Shown here: positions 27,493 to 37,520 of the stretch, piece by piece | How positions within the stretch are numbered: position 1 is the stretch's first letter | How the letters are laid out: every line of letters begins with the position of its first letter | Source: Schauerella aestuarii | Lineage (GTDB): Bacteria; Pseudomonadota; Gammaproteobacteria; Burkholderiales; Burkholderiaceae_B | NCBI RefSeq assembly: GCF_009866805.1 | Contig: NZ_SIZW01000039.1 | Span: 620,001-684,000 of the forward strand | Direction: 5' to 3' | Length of the DNA stretch: 64,000 bases | Notes under the pieces: generated by a model | Seen by the model: the letters and a program-made list of their open reading frames with translations, nothing else | The model's database searches: none | What the model was told of the DNA's origin: nothing | Program-made: the position numbers and the translations under genes

Positions 27493-28857
27493 CTAGTACG
27501 TCACCGTTTCATAATGAATCGGAAAGCATTCATCAGGCGCGGCGACGGGCATCAGGTGATACACCGAAAACCGATAGGCAGGCCCCACCGGAATGCCGAA
27601 GGGTGAAAACGGATAAGCCATATTGCCGGCGGTAGTGAGGATGCCGGGATAGTCCGCGTGCTGCATCACGCCGCGGGTAAACATCACGATCGCGGTGGCC
27701 AGATCCTGCGTGGCGGCAACGGCTTCGATCACCAAACCGATTTCTTTCGGGACGATGTGGCGATCGGGCTCCATGGCGCCCATGACGCCATCGCGACCGT
27801 AGGCCCGAAACATCAAATGAATGCCCTCGCGGCTGATGCCGAAGCGTTCTTCGGCGCGCTCGCGCACGTGTTCGATCACGTAATCGAGCTGCTCGATCAT
27901 GATCGAATCGCGAATGCCCACGATCACGATGCTGCGGTAGCCCACATGTTCGGCGCCTTCCAGCTTGACGCGGTATTGCTCGTCCGGCACGAAGGTGCTG
28001 CCGGTGACGCGTACCGTGCGCGGGTCGAGCTGTTCGAAGCGCGCGTGGGTGAGATTGTTGATCCCCCCAGGGCCCGCTTGCAGATAGGGATCGGAACGCT
28101 CGTAGAGTGAATGGCTGGCCACTGAAACGGTGGTGCAGCGGTATTCGGCATTGCCGGGCTCGACCTCGAAGTGGTCATGGCGAACCCGGCCCACCATGGG
28201 TTCACCCAGGTCGTAGGGAATGGCCGACAGCCCCGCGCATTCGAGAATCTTGCCGCAATGCAGGGACAGCCCACGGTCGAACCCGCGCAGCACAGGCATG
28301 GCCGCAAACACCGCGTCGTCGCAGGCGCGTCCAGCGATGATCACATCGGCACCAGCATCTAGCGCGCTCATGAACGGTTCCATGCCCATTTGCGCCACGA
28401 TGGGGCCGGCGGCATCTACCCTCTCAGCGGTCAGTGCGGCTTCCGGTCCGATGCTTTCAAGCGCCCCATGCGACGTGATCTTGCCTTTCAAGTAGGTTTT
28501 GTCGATTTCGGCATTGATGACGGCAAGCTTGAATGACTGCTTTTGACTACGCGCCGTTTCGTGCACCAGGCGCACCATCTGATCCAGCGTTTGCCTTGAA
28601 CCGTTCGTCGTGGCGGAACCGATCAACAGCGGAATCCTGGCGCTGCGGGCGGCGGCCAACATGATTTCCAGATCGCGGCGATAGGCGGACTCCGGAAGAA
28701 ACGGCTTGTCGGCCCCGTAGTAATAAGGCCCCATGTCTGTCGAGCCGGCATCCTGCCCGATGAAGTCGGGCGACAGCGACATGGCGCGCTTGAACGATTC
28801 GATGTTGTAGCCGCTACCCATCGAGCCAGAAGGCGCGACACCGGTGACTTGTTTCAT
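27493..28857 (-). CDS. AtuA-like (DUF1446) acyclic terpene utilisation family protein
   Basis: 454 residues. The N-terminal SGSMGSGYNIESFKRAMSLS and FIGQDAGSTDMGPYYYG, plus VIIAGRACDDAVFAAMPVL in the middle, are typical of DUF1446 proteins. AtuA of Pseudomonas is linked to citronellol/geraniol breakdown, but the family is broad and the reaction of most members is not known. The Bug protein upstream and DUF4387 downstream form a conserved catabolic unit with it. Start ATG 28857 lies 18 bp after the Bug stop. Confidence 0.88.
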   Translation of the reverse strand: MKQVTGVAPSGSMGSGYNIESFKRAMSLSPDFIGQDAGSTDMGPYYYGADKPFLPESAYRRDLEIMLAAARSARIPLLIGSATTNGSRQTLDQMVRLVHETARSQKQSFKLAVINAEIDKTYLKGKITSHGALESIGPEAALTAERVDAAGPIVAQMGMEPFMSALDAGADVIIAGRACDDAVFAAMPVLRGFDRGLSLHCGKILECAGLSAIPYDLGEPMVGRVRHDHFEVEPGNAEYRCTTVSVASHSLYERSDPYLQAGPGGINNLTHARFEQLDPRTVRVTGSTFVPDEQYRVKLEGAEHVGYRSIVIVGIRDSIMIEQLDYVIEHVRERAEERFGISREGIHLMFRAYGRDGVMGAMEPDRHIVPKEIGLVIEAVAATQDLATAIVMFTRGVMQHADYPGILTTAGNMAYPFSPFGIPVGPAYRFSVYHLMPVAAPDECFPIHYETVTY

Positions 28858-28875
28858 GCTTGTGTCCTTGAATGA

Positions 28876-29862
28876 TTATTCGGCGGCCAGATTGACTGTG
28901 GTCGACAACGTGCGCCAGCGTTCGGTATCCACCGCGATCATCGACTTGAATTCCGCACTGCTCCCGCTGCGAATCTCGGCGCTCATGGCATCCATGCGCG
29001 TACGGATATCGGGCTGAGCGAGGATGGCCTGGATTTGTTTATTGAGTGCGGTCACCGATGATTCAGGTGTGCCCTTGGGGGCCATCAACCCCATCCAGGT
29101 GAAGGCTTGCATCTTGGGATAGCCGAGCTCGGCAAACGTCGGCACGGCGGGCAGGCCCGCCAGGCGCTGATCGGACGCCACCGCCAAGGGGCGGACCATC
29201 CCTGAGGTCGTCATGGCTTGCGCCGAGCCGACGAAGGTAAACAGCAGCGCCACTTGTCCACCGGCCAGGTCCTGCAAGGCGGGCGCCGCACCGCGATAGG
29301 GGATGTGATTGAAGGTTACACCCGACTCGCGGCTGAGGAGCTCCAACGCGAGGTGTGTGACCGTGCCTTTTCCGGCCGAGGCGAACGGCACCTGGGCCTT
29401 CCTGGCGCGCGCATCGGCAAGCACGTCGGCGAAGGTTTTGTAGGGTGACTTGGCGCTGGCATACAGCACGGCGATGCTGTCGATCAAATGGATCACGGGC
29501 ACCAGATCTTGCACGGGGTCGTAGCGCAATGCGGGATAGACGAAAGGTGCGATCGACACCTGCGCATTGGTGGCCATGATGACGGTGTAGCCATCGGGTT
29601 TGGCTTGCATGAGCTGCGACACGGCGATCTGGCCGCCGGCGCCACCCACGTTTTCGATGATCATCGGCTGGCCGGTCATCTTCACGTAGGCATCGGCGAT
29701 CGGCCGGATGACGGCATCGAGCGACGCGCCGGCGGGGTAGGGCACGATCACGCGAATGGGTTTATCGGGAAAGCTGGCCTGGGCGTGTGCCAGAGGCGGG
29801 GCGACTGCGAAAAAGACGGCGGCAGCGGCGATGATCTTGCGTAACGATGCGGCGCGATTCAT
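28876..29862 (-). CDS. Bug-family (TctC-like) binding protein
   Basis: 328 residues. The signal peptide (IIAAAAVFFAVAPPLAHAQA) is followed by FPDKPIRVIVPYPAGASLDA, then MIIENVGGAGGQIAVSQLMQ and IPYRGAAPALQDLAGGQVAL, the standard Bug pattern. First gene of the leftward unit Bug - AtuA-like - DUF4387. The ligand is probably the acid that this unit degrades. The LysR gene at 30049 lies upstream on the same strand. Confidence 0.93.
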   Translation of the reverse strand: MNRAASLRKIIAAAAVFFAVAPPLAHAQASFPDKPIRVIVPYPAGASLDAVIRPIADAYVKMTGQPMIIENVGGAGGQIAVSQLMQAKPDGYTVIMATNAQVSIAPFVYPALRYDPVQDLVPVIHLIDSIAVLYASAKSPYKTFADVLADARARKAQVPFASAGKGTVTHLALELLSRESGVTFNHIPYRGAAPALQDLAGGQVALLFTFVGSAQAMTTSGMVRPLAVASDQRLAGLPAVPTFAELGYPKMQAFTWMGLMAPKGTPESSVTALNKQIQAILAQPDIRTRMDAMSAEIRSGSSAEFKSMIAVDTERWRTLSTTVNLAAE

Positions 29863-30048
29863 GAGTGTTCTTCCCGGTCGGTGAAACAGGTGTCTTCATG
29901 AGCCGATGCCTATCCATCGCGGGATTCGTGCATGGGCTTCCCCTGAAACCGATCTTAGGAAGTGTGCTCGCAGGTGTCCTATTCTTAAATGGCAAAAGGC
30001 CATAACACGACGTTAATCGCCGCGCCGCCATTGGCGCTGCGGCTGCGC

Positions 30049-30975
30049 TTAGGGTTTTCCTGCCGGCGTCGTCGCCACGCGATGGAGTGCCGGATGGTCC
30101 AACTGTTCCAGCGTCTGTCCAAAGGCCTGCGCCAGGCCCGACAGCGGCTCGGAACGCAGGTAGCCCAGGCGCACCTGCAGGTCGATGGGGGCCACGATGG
30201 GCCGGATATGCAACGTCGACCACGCACCGCTCAGCACGGCCAATTCGTCGATCAGCGCAATGCCCACACCCAGTTGCACCATGGCACATGCCACATGGAT
30301 CTGTTCGACTTCGGCGACCCGTGTGGGCAAGATCTTTTTCGCATCGAACATGCGTTGAATGGCCTGTTCCAGGGGCGTGTCGGGGTGGTAGCCGATCAAC
30401 CGCTCCCCTTTGAGATCGCTGACGGCAATACGGTTCTTGCGCAGCAACCGGTGGCCTGGGGGCAGCACCGCAACGACCCGATTCCGAAAGACGTTATGCA
30501 CTTGGATATGCGGGTGCTGCAATGGGGTCATCGCGACGGCGAGGTCGGCGCGTTGCGTGGTGATCAGATCGACCAGCTCGTCGACCTGGCGACCGGCCAG
30601 GGTGATTCGCACATCCGGATGGGTGCGCATGAACGCCGCAATGGTGAGCGGCATCAATCCATGCGCCAGGCTTGGACTGCACACCACCCGCAAGACGCCG
30701 CCAGCCTGCTGCGACAAGCTGTGCGCGAGATCGTTGAAACGCTGCAAGCCCTGGTAAATGTGCTCCGATTCGCCGAATAACTGCCGGGCTTCTTTGGTCG
30801 CATAAAGTCGGCCCTTGATGCGCTCGAAGAGCACCAGCTCAAGGCGTTGCTCGGTATAGGCGATCAATCGGCTGACGGCAGGTTGCGATACATGCAGCAG
30901 TTGCGCCGCACCGCTGATGGACCCACTCACCATCACGGCACGAAACACTTCCAACTGGCGCAAATTCATCTGCAT
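30049..30975 (-). CDS. LysR-family transcriptional regulator
   Basis: 308 residues from ATG 30975; the frame continues to 31011 without family sequence. HTH: NLRQLEVFRAVMVSGSISGA, then LLHVSQPAVSRLIAYTEQRL. The effector domain has GVLRVVCSPSLAHGLMPLTI, and VELRPI-like residues appear near the end. It lies 187 bp upstream of the Bug - AtuA-like - DUF4387 operon in the same direction and is its likely regulator. Confidence 0.9.
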   Translation of the reverse strand: MQMNLRQLEVFRAVMVSGSISGAAQLLHVSQPAVSRLIAYTEQRLELVLFERIKGRLYATKEARQLFGESEHIYQGLQRFNDLAHSLSQQAGGVLRVVCSPSLAHGLMPLTIAAFMRTHPDVRITLAGRQVDELVDLITTQRADLAVAMTPLQHPHIQVHNVFRNRVVAVLPPGHRLLRKNRIAVSDLKGERLIGYHPDTPLEQAIQRMFDAKKILPTRVAEVEQIHVACAMVQLGVGIALIDELAVLSGAWSTLHIRPIVAPIDLQVRLGYLRSEPLSGLAQAFGQTLEQLDHPALHRVATTPAGKP

Positions 30976-31041
30976 CGCGAACCTACCCGTGTGAGACTCG
31001 CCCCTTGCCACCCGCCAGGGGATACAACGAACATGCGATCT

Positions 31042-31662
31042 TCAAACCCGCGGCAACACCCTCGCCGGCAAGCCACACACCTCCCCGAATCGCCGCCAAT
31101 CGAAGGCCGGGCCCGGATCGGTTTTTCGCACTGGCGCAATATGCTCGTGGCCGCGCACGGCCGAGAGCGGATAACGCGACCATAATGCCGGCACCAATCG
31201 CGCGAGTGCAGCGTATTGCGCATCCGTGTAAGGCAGCACATCGGTGCCTTCCATCTCGATGCCCAGCGAAAAATCATTGCACTTGTCGCGGCCACGAAAG
31301 GTCGAGATGCCCGCATGCCAGGCGCGTTTGTCGGCAGACACGAACTGCACGATTTGCCCGTCGCGCCGCACGAAGAAATGCGCCGACACACGCAACGGCC
31401 GCAGGCGCTCCAGCCACGGGTGAAACGAATAATCGAGGGTATTGGTGAACAAGCCCGCCACATGCGGCCCGCCGAACTGGCCGGGCGGCAAGCTGATGTT
31501 GTGCATCACCAGTAGCGAGATCGACGTGCCCGAGGGGCGGCGATCGTGGTTTGGCGAGGGGCAATGCCGGATCGCGTCTGTTGAGGAGCGGGACGACGAC
31601 ACCAGCCAGCCGTGGCGATCGAGGTGCAACGCGCCAGGCGCAGCCACAGCCCGTTCGATCAC
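31042..31662 (-). CDS. ampD: 1,6-anhydro-N-acetylmuramyl-L-alanine amidase AmpD
   Basis: 206 residues. The zinc ligands of AmpD are visible: the histidine in SLLVMHNISLPPG, the histidine in VRGHEHIAPVRKTDPG and the aspartate just after it; the acidic residue IEMEGTD is also present. It cleaves the peptide from anhydro-muropeptides in the cytosol during wall recycling. GTG start at 31662 overlaps the stop of the PP0621 gene by 4 bp (GTGA), so the two are translationally coupled. A start at MHNIS-like downstream codons would remove the zinc histidine, so the GTG is favoured. Confidence 0.93.
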   Translation of the reverse strand: MIERAVAAPGALHLDRHGWLVSSSRSSTDAIRHCPSPNHDRRPSGTSISLLVMHNISLPPGQFGGPHVAGLFTNTLDYSFHPWLERLRPLRVSAHFFVRRDGQIVQFVSADKRAWHAGISTFRGRDKCNDFSLGIEMEGTDVLPYTDAQYAALARLVPALWSRYPLSAVRGHEHIAPVRKTDPGPAFDWRRFGEVCGLPARVLPRV

Positions 31663-32090
31663 GATTTGACCTGCACGCCGCCCAATCGGGCGTGTTCTTC
31701 ACCGCACCAGGTTTTGCCCTGCAACAGCAGCGCTTCCGATCGCGGCAAGTGAATACCGCAGTACTCACAGCGCACCATCGATTCGGAGACGGCGCGGCCA
31801 CCTGCAGGTTGCCCCGCTTTTCCGGACGCCTGCGGCCCGCTGCGCGGCCACTGCTGCGCCCGCCCAGCATCGTCGCTCACGCCGGGCTTGCGACGGGAAA
31901 ACCATCCGCCGGCGTTGGTTGAACGTGAGGTCGAACCCGAGGTTGACCCTGAAGCTGGCCCCGACGCCGGACCGCGGCCATTGCGGCTGTCGCGATCGCG
32001 CTTCTCGGTATTGGCCTTGTTGTGCGCGATGATCCGCATCACGAACAGGACGGCGATGATGACGATGACCCAAACGAATACCTTGCCCAC
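31659..32090 (-). CDS. PP0621 family protein
   Basis: 143 residues. One N-terminal membrane helix (VFVWVIVIIAVLFVMRIIA), a Gly/Ser/Thr-rich linker, and a small C-terminal metal-binding-like domain with MVRCEYCGIHLPRSEALL and GKTWCGEEHA (four Cys/His ligands). This is the PP0621 pattern, commonly found beside ampD or the SRP gene in beta- and gamma-proteobacteria. Function unknown. GTG start; the gene follows ypjD by 1 bp. Confidence 0.88.
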   Translation of the reverse strand: MGKVFVWVIVIIAVLFVMRIIAHNKANTEKRDRDSRNGRGPASGPASGSTSGSTSRSTNAGGWFSRRKPGVSDDAGRAQQWPRSGPQASGKAGQPAGGRAVSESMVRCEYCGIHLPRSEALLLQGKTWCGEEHARLGGVQVKS

Positions 32091-32091
32091 G

Positions 32092-32934
32092 TCAACTCCG
32101 ATGCAAAATGACTTCGAGCACGAACCGGCTGCCGGTATACGCCAAAATCAACAGGGCGAACCCGGTGAGGGTCCAGCGCAGGGCGACGCGGCCGCGCCAG
32201 CCCCAAATATGGCGGCCGAGCAGCAAGATGCCGAAGGTGAGCCACGATAACAAGGTGAAAACGGTTTTATGGTCGAACGGCAACACCTTGCCGGTAAGCA
32301 TCATCGAGGTGTATGACCCGCTGAAGACGGCCAGGGTGAGCACCACGAATCCCACCCAGATCAGGCGGAACAGCAGGCGTTCCTGCTCGAGAAGCGGCGG
32401 CTGGGCATCGAGCACCCGGCCCACGATGGTGCGCTGTGACATGTCTTCCTGCGGGCGATGCAGCCGCCGGTCGAGCAGCGCCATCAGGCTGGCCTGCAAT
32501 GCGGCGATGGTGATGAGGCCGTACGCCGACAAGGCAATGATGAGGTGGGCCCGCAGCCAGACGTTATCGCCGTGGACCACCACGACGCCCTGCGGGAAGA
32601 GGGCGGCCAGAAGCGTGACGGCCGTGGCGGCGGGCAGCAGCAGGAGCTGCAGGCCGTCGATTCGGACGACCAGGCTTTCGAGCCAATACACCACCAGGCC
32701 CAGCCAGACGGCGGCGGACAACGCCGACGCCCAGCCGATGAATAGCGTACCCTGTGCCAACGCGGTCTCGTACAGGCCGGCGCCATGCAGCACCAACGCG
32801 ATGAGCAGGCCCGCGCGGCCGATTCTGCCGCTCTGGGCGATGGTGTCGCCCCGGGTGAGACGCAACCAAAGTCCGGCGGCCAGCAGGGCGTAAGCCACAG
32901 CAGCCGCCGCGTGAAATACAATGCCTAGTGACAT
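32092..32934 (-). CDS. ypjD: YpjD/CcsA-like cytochrome c assembly-type membrane protein
   Basis: 280 residues with about eight hydrophobic helices. The segment VWLRAHLIIALSAYGLITIA and the C-terminal HKTVFTLLSWLTFGILLLGR followed by GWRGRVALRWTLTGF are the CcsA/HemX signature (haem-handling type). Its position divergent to ffh is the same as in E. coli. Likely an inner-membrane protein with an unclear role near haem or magnesium handling. Confidence 0.9.
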   Translation of the reverse strand: MSLGIVFHAAAAVAYALLAAGLWLRLTRGDTIAQSGRIGRAGLLIALVLHGAGLYETALAQGTLFIGWASALSAAVWLGLVVYWLESLVVRIDGLQLLLLPAATAVTLLAALFPQGVVVVHGDNVWLRAHLIIALSAYGLITIAALQASLMALLDRRLHRPQEDMSQRTIVGRVLDAQPPLLEQERLLFRLIWVGFVVLTLAVFSGSYTSMMLTGKVLPFDHKTVFTLLSWLTFGILLLGRHIWGWRGRVALRWTLTGFALLILAYTGSRFVLEVILHRS

Positions 32935-33041
32935 AAAAACCGTCGTCAGGTAGCGACCCCCGGGCGATCGTCGCCCGCCGGCGCATTTTCAGCGCCCGTC
33001 GGTCACCGTTCAATCGACTAGTTTAAGCGGAAACGCCTCTC

Positions 33042-34454
33042 ATGCTCGACAACTTAACGCAACGTCTGTCCCGGGTCGTCAAGACGATCCGCGGCGAAGC
33101 CCGCCTGACTGAGGCCAACACCCAGGAAATGCTCCGCGAGGTCCGTATGGCCTTGCTGGAGGCCGACGTCGCCCTGCCCGTGGTGCGCGATTTCGTCGCC
33201 CGCGTGAAAGAAAAGGCGCTCGGCGAGGAGGTCGTCGGCAGCCTCAAGCCCGGCCAGGCTCTCGTGGGCGTGGTCAACAAAGAACTGACTGCCCTGATGG
33301 GCGGCGATCTGGGCCCGCACACCAGCGAGCTGTCGCTGTCCACCACGCCACCCGCCGTGATCCTGATGGCCGGCCTGCAGGGGGCGGGTAAAACCACCAC
33401 CACCGGCAAGCTCGCCCGCTGGCTGAAGGAAGGGCAGCACGTCCACCAAGGCCGCAAAACGGGCAAGAAGAACGTGCTGGTGGTGAGCGCTGACGTGTAT
33501 CGTCCGGCCGCCATCGAGCAGTTGAAGACCGTGGCCGCGCAAGTGGGCGTGGACTTCCTGCAAACCGAAAGCAGCGAGAAGCCCGAAGACATCGCCCGCC
33601 GGGCGCTGGATCACGCCAAGCGTCATCACTATGACGTGCTGATTCTGGATACGGCCGGTCGTTTGGGTATCGACGAGGCCATGATGCGCGAAATCCGCGC
33701 CTTGCATGACATCGTCAAGCCGATCGAAACCCTGTTCGTGGTCGACGCGATGCAGGGTCAGGATGCGGTCAATACGGCCAAGGCGTTCTCGGATGCCTTG
33801 CCGCTGACCGGCGTGGTACTCACCAAGCTCGACGGCGATGCCCGGGGCGGCGCGGCGTTGTCGGTGCGTCACATCACCGGCAAGCCGCTGAAGTTCGTCG
33901 GCGTATCCGAAAAGCTGGACGGCCTGGAGCCGTTCCACCCCGACCGGATGGCGCAACGCGTGCTGGGCATGGGCGACATCGTGTCGCTGGTGGAGCAGGC
34001 ACAGCAAAACATCGACATCGCCGAGGCGCAAAAGCTCGCGACCAAGATCAAATCGGGCAATAAGTTCGATTTGAACGACTTCCGCGAGCAGTTGGGTCAG
34101 GTCAAGAAGATGGGCGACATGGGCTCGCTGCTCGAAAAGCTGCCCGCGCAGTTCCAGCAAGCGGCCGGTCAGTTGCAAAGCGGCCAGGCTGAAAAGCAGA
34201 TGCGCCGCACGGAAGGCATTCTGAATTCAATGACGCCTGCCGAGCGCGCCAAGCCTGAGTTGATCAAGGCGCAACGCAAACGCCGTATCGCGATGGGCTC
34301 GGGCGTACCGGTTCAGGAAGTGAACCGCCTGCTCAACCAGTTCGAGCAGATGCAAGGCATGATGAAGCAGATGCAGAAGGGCGGCATGGCCAAGATGATG
34401 CGCGCCATGGGCGGCATGAAGGGCTTGGCCAAGCTCGGCGGAAAGATGCGTTAA
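33042..34454 (+). CDS. ffh: Signal recognition particle protein Ffh
   Basis: 470 residues, of normal length. The NG domain carries MAGLQGAGKTTTTGKLARWL (P-loop), DTAGRLGIDEAMM (G3) and LTKLDGDARGGAALS (G4/G5). The C-terminal M domain is rich in methionine (MQGMMKQMQKG, MAKMMRAMGG). With 4.5S RNA it targets nascent membrane proteins to the translocon. The 107 bp between it and ypjD hold both divergent promoters. Confidence 0.98.
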   Translation: MLDNLTQRLSRVVKTIRGEARLTEANTQEMLREVRMALLEADVALPVVRDFVARVKEKALGEEVVGSLKPGQALVGVVNKELTALMGGDLGPHTSELSLSTTPPAVILMAGLQGAGKTTTTGKLARWLKEGQHVHQGRKTGKKNVLVVSADVYRPAAIEQLKTVAAQVGVDFLQTESSEKPEDIARRALDHAKRHHYDVLILDTAGRLGIDEAMMREIRALHDIVKPIETLFVVDAMQGQDAVNTAKAFSDALPLTGVVLTKLDGDARGGAALSVRHITGKPLKFVGVSEKLDGLEPFHPDRMAQRVLGMGDIVSLVEQAQQNIDIAEAQKLATKIKSGNKFDLNDFREQLGQVKKMGDMGSLLEKLPAQFQQAAGQLQSGQAEKQMRRTEGILNSMTPAERAKPELIKAQRKRRIAMGSGVPVQEVNRLLNQFEQMQGMMKQMQKGGMAKMMRAMGGMKGLAKLGGKMR

Positions 34455-34478
34455 GGCACATCAGGCACCGCACCCATG

Positions 34479-34514
34479 CAAATCGGGCCACTTCTTTCGA
34501 GGTGGCCCGATTTG
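34479..34514 (+). terminator. Hairpin after ffh
   Basis: CAAATCGGGCCAC (34479-34491) pairs perfectly with GTGGCCCGATTTG (34502-34514) around a 10-nt loop. The T-tract is short (GATTTGATTT), so it may be a weak or bidirectional terminator between ffh and the leftward thiS unit. Confidence 0.6.
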
Positions 34515-34623
34515 ATTTGCAAGGCCGCTGTCGGCTTGTTTCGCGCTGAGTTCGGCTTCCGTACCAAACTGGTGTGTGCAAAAGTCGGACGGCGCTACGG
34601 ATCGGCAAGCGTTGACGGGCCGT

Positions 34624-35774
<1,151 letters not shown>

Positions 35775-36470
35775 TTAGGCCTTACGTTTGAAAATGAGAT
35801 CCCACACGCCATGACCCAGGCGAATGCCGCGGTTCTCGAACTTCGTGAGCGGGCGGTAATCGGGGCGGGGCGCAAAGCCGTCGGCAGTATTTTCAAGCAG
35901 CGGTTCGCCGCCCAGCACTTCGAGCATCTGGTGGGCGTACTCTTCCCAATCGGTGGCGCAGTGAAAATAACCGCCGGGTGCGATGCGGCTGGTGAGCGCA
36001 GCCACGAAGGTGGGTTGCAGCAAGCGGCGCTTGTGATGCCGCTTCTTGGGCCACGGATCGGGGAAATACACATGCACACCCGCCAGGCAGTCGGGGGCGA
36101 TCATGTCGCGCACCACTTCCACTGCATCGTGCTGAATGATGCGGATGTTCGTCAGGCCGTTATCTTCAGCGCGGCGCATGAGCGAGCCCACGCCGGCGTT
36201 GAAGACTTCAACGCCCAGGAAATTGTCGTCGGGGCGGGCCGTGGCGATCTTCTCGGTGGTTTCGCCCATGCCGAAACCGATCTCCAGGATCGTGGGCGCC
36301 GTGCGGCCAAAGGTCTGATCCAGGTCGAGCCGCTCGGCGGCATACGGAATCGTCCATTTGCCGGTCAGCGTTTCGAGCGCATCGCGCTGGCCCTGGGTGA
36401 TGTGCCCGCGCCGATGGACGAAGCTGCGGATATGGGTCGGCGCGTTCGCCGGAGGGGTGTTCGTAGTCAT
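35775..36470 (-). CDS. trmB: tRNA (guanine(46)-N7)-methyltransferase
   Basis: 231 residues from ATG 36470. SAM-binding [20 protein letters not shown] and the family motif [20 protein letters not shown] are clear. Methylates G46 in the tRNA variable loop. First gene of the leftward unit trmB - pip - thiS. The frame is open upstream to 36533 but the conserved [14 protein letters not shown] begins soon after 36470. Confidence 0.96.
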   Translation of the reverse strand: MTTNTPPANAPTHIRSFVHRRGHITQGQRDALETLTGKWTIPYAAERLDLDQTFGRTAPTILEIGFGMGETTEKIATARPDDNFLGVEVFNAGVGSLMRRAEDNGLTNIRIIQHDAVEVVRDMIAPDCLAGVHVYFPDPWPKKRHHKRRLLQPTFVAALTSRIAPGGYFHCATDWEEYAHQMLEVLGGEPLLENTADGFAPRPDYRPLTKFENRGIRLGHGVWDLIFKRKA

Positions 36471-36666
36471 AGCGGGGGATTGTAATTTGAGGCGCGGGGA
36501 TTTGCGCAGGCAGGGAGGACAAATCCGTGACACCCGGCGGGAAGCGCGTCGTTGGGCGACAACCCGCCGTTCAGCGACTCAAAACGTCACATGGGTGGCG
36601 CCCGGGTATATTGCAGGACAACCAGCGCTATAATTCTCGTCGCGCGAGCGTTTGCGCGCACCCAGA

Positions 36667-36740
36667 GCGGGTGTAGTTTAATGGTAGAACGGCAGCTTCC
36701 CAAGCTTCATACGAGGGTTCGATTCCCTTCACCCGCTCCA
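36667..36740 (+). tRNA. tRNA-Gly(CCC)
   Basis: 74 nt with encoded CCA. The acceptor stem GCGGGTG pairs with CACCCGC, the D-arm is GTTTAATGGTAGAAC, the anticodon loop TTCCCAA (36697-36703) gives CCC, and the T-arm is GAGGGTTCGATTCCCTT. It closely matches the known glyU-type tRNA. The anticodon stem GCAGC/GCTTC has one C-U mismatch. It is the left edge of the accessory region and a plausible integration site. Confidence 0.95.
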
Positions 36741-37061
36741 CATCACGTTTCCAGCGGCTTGCCGGCATGTGAAAAAAACCATTTATTGGCCGATTTGCCA
36801 CGTTATGGTTTCCTAAGAACCGGGCCATGTTATGGTTTCCGCCCTTCAACTATTTGACATTAATGACTGTCCTGCATTGCTGGATTTTCATGTGTCAAAT
36901 CGATTAGCGCGGAATCGCATGCCAGAGGGTTTTGCTTATTTTAGGGAGCTCGGTGTCCTCTAGATAGGCAGTGCTACGCCAAAAGTGGTTGCTTCGCGGA
37001 ATTCAGCCCATCTCACTGTCATTCTTCCGATTCCCGACTCGAGGCGTGACGATGACTGAAA
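36741..37061. other. Gene-free junction between tRNA-Gly and the CBASS operon
   Basis: 321 bp with no supported gene and lower GC than the core. It holds the 17-bp direct repeats at 36797/36824 and a spaced inverted repeat ATTTGACA (36852-36859) / TGTCAAAT (36893-36900). This could be the scar of a mobile element; no integrase or transposase frame is present. Confidence 0.5.
36797..36840. repeat. Pair of 17-bp direct repeats, 27-bp period
   Basis: GCCACGTTATGGTTTCC (36797-36813) and GCCATGTTATGGTTTCC (36824-36840) differ at one position. Repeated motifs of this kind occur at the ends of some insertion elements such as the IS21 group, but I cannot assign them. Confidence 0.6.
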
Positions 37062-37520
37062 TTAACGTTGCAATGTTACTTCTGTTGGAGCACCGTGTCG
37101 GACAAACATTACGGCAGCGGCTTCAACGAAGAAAAAATGGTTCAACCTGACGATCATAAGGGCGGAAAAGTCGATGTCTCGTTCGCCGTGTACAAGACGT
37201 TGCATTGAAGTGATGTCCTCGAAGCTAGGTCGAATGGCGAAACTTGGATGAGAATGCCATTCGCCGAGGTAATTGAAGCGTTTGAAGTCATATCCAGTCT
37301 TATGAAAGAAGCGTTCTAGAGCTTCTGCGTGATGCTCCGGGCTGCGTACGAAATGCGCCGCAGTTCCCGTCTGACTGTCGACCGAGAAATCCGCGATCTG
37401 AAAGTGGTTCGGTGCAATCTGCTCACCCATGAGAATCCCACCGATCTCTCGCCGACCGGCACGTCGCAGACATGTGCGGAGTCGCGCCCGCTGATTATTT
37501 GGAAGGCTTATCGTGACCAT
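37062..37520 (-). CDS. cap3: CBASS type II Cap3, JAB/JAMM isopeptidase
   Basis: 152 residues from ATG 37520. The JAMM metalloprotease residues are complete: Glu25 (REIGGILMG), His89 and His91 (EWHSHP), Ser99 and Asp102 (RPSFED), the HxH-x7-S-x2-D pattern. In type II CBASS, Cap3 removes the CD-NTase from the proteins to which Cap2 links it. The gene overlaps cap2 by 26 bp. A frame to TTG 37556 exists but adds nothing conserved. Purine-rich ribosome sites are lacking, so translation may depend on coupling to cap2. Confidence 0.9.
   Translation of the reverse strand: MVTISLPNNQRARLRTCLRRAGRREIGGILMGEQIAPNHFQIADFSVDSQTGTAAHFVRSPEHHAEALERFFHKTGYDFKRFNYLGEWHSHPSFAIRPSFEDITSMQRLVHGERDIDFSALMIVRLNHFFFVEAAAVMFVRHGAPTEVTLQR

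Noticed and set aside
33054-34178. A 374-codon open frame opposite ffh
   Set aside because: ffh on the other strand is complete and conserved; the frame has no recognisable sequence.
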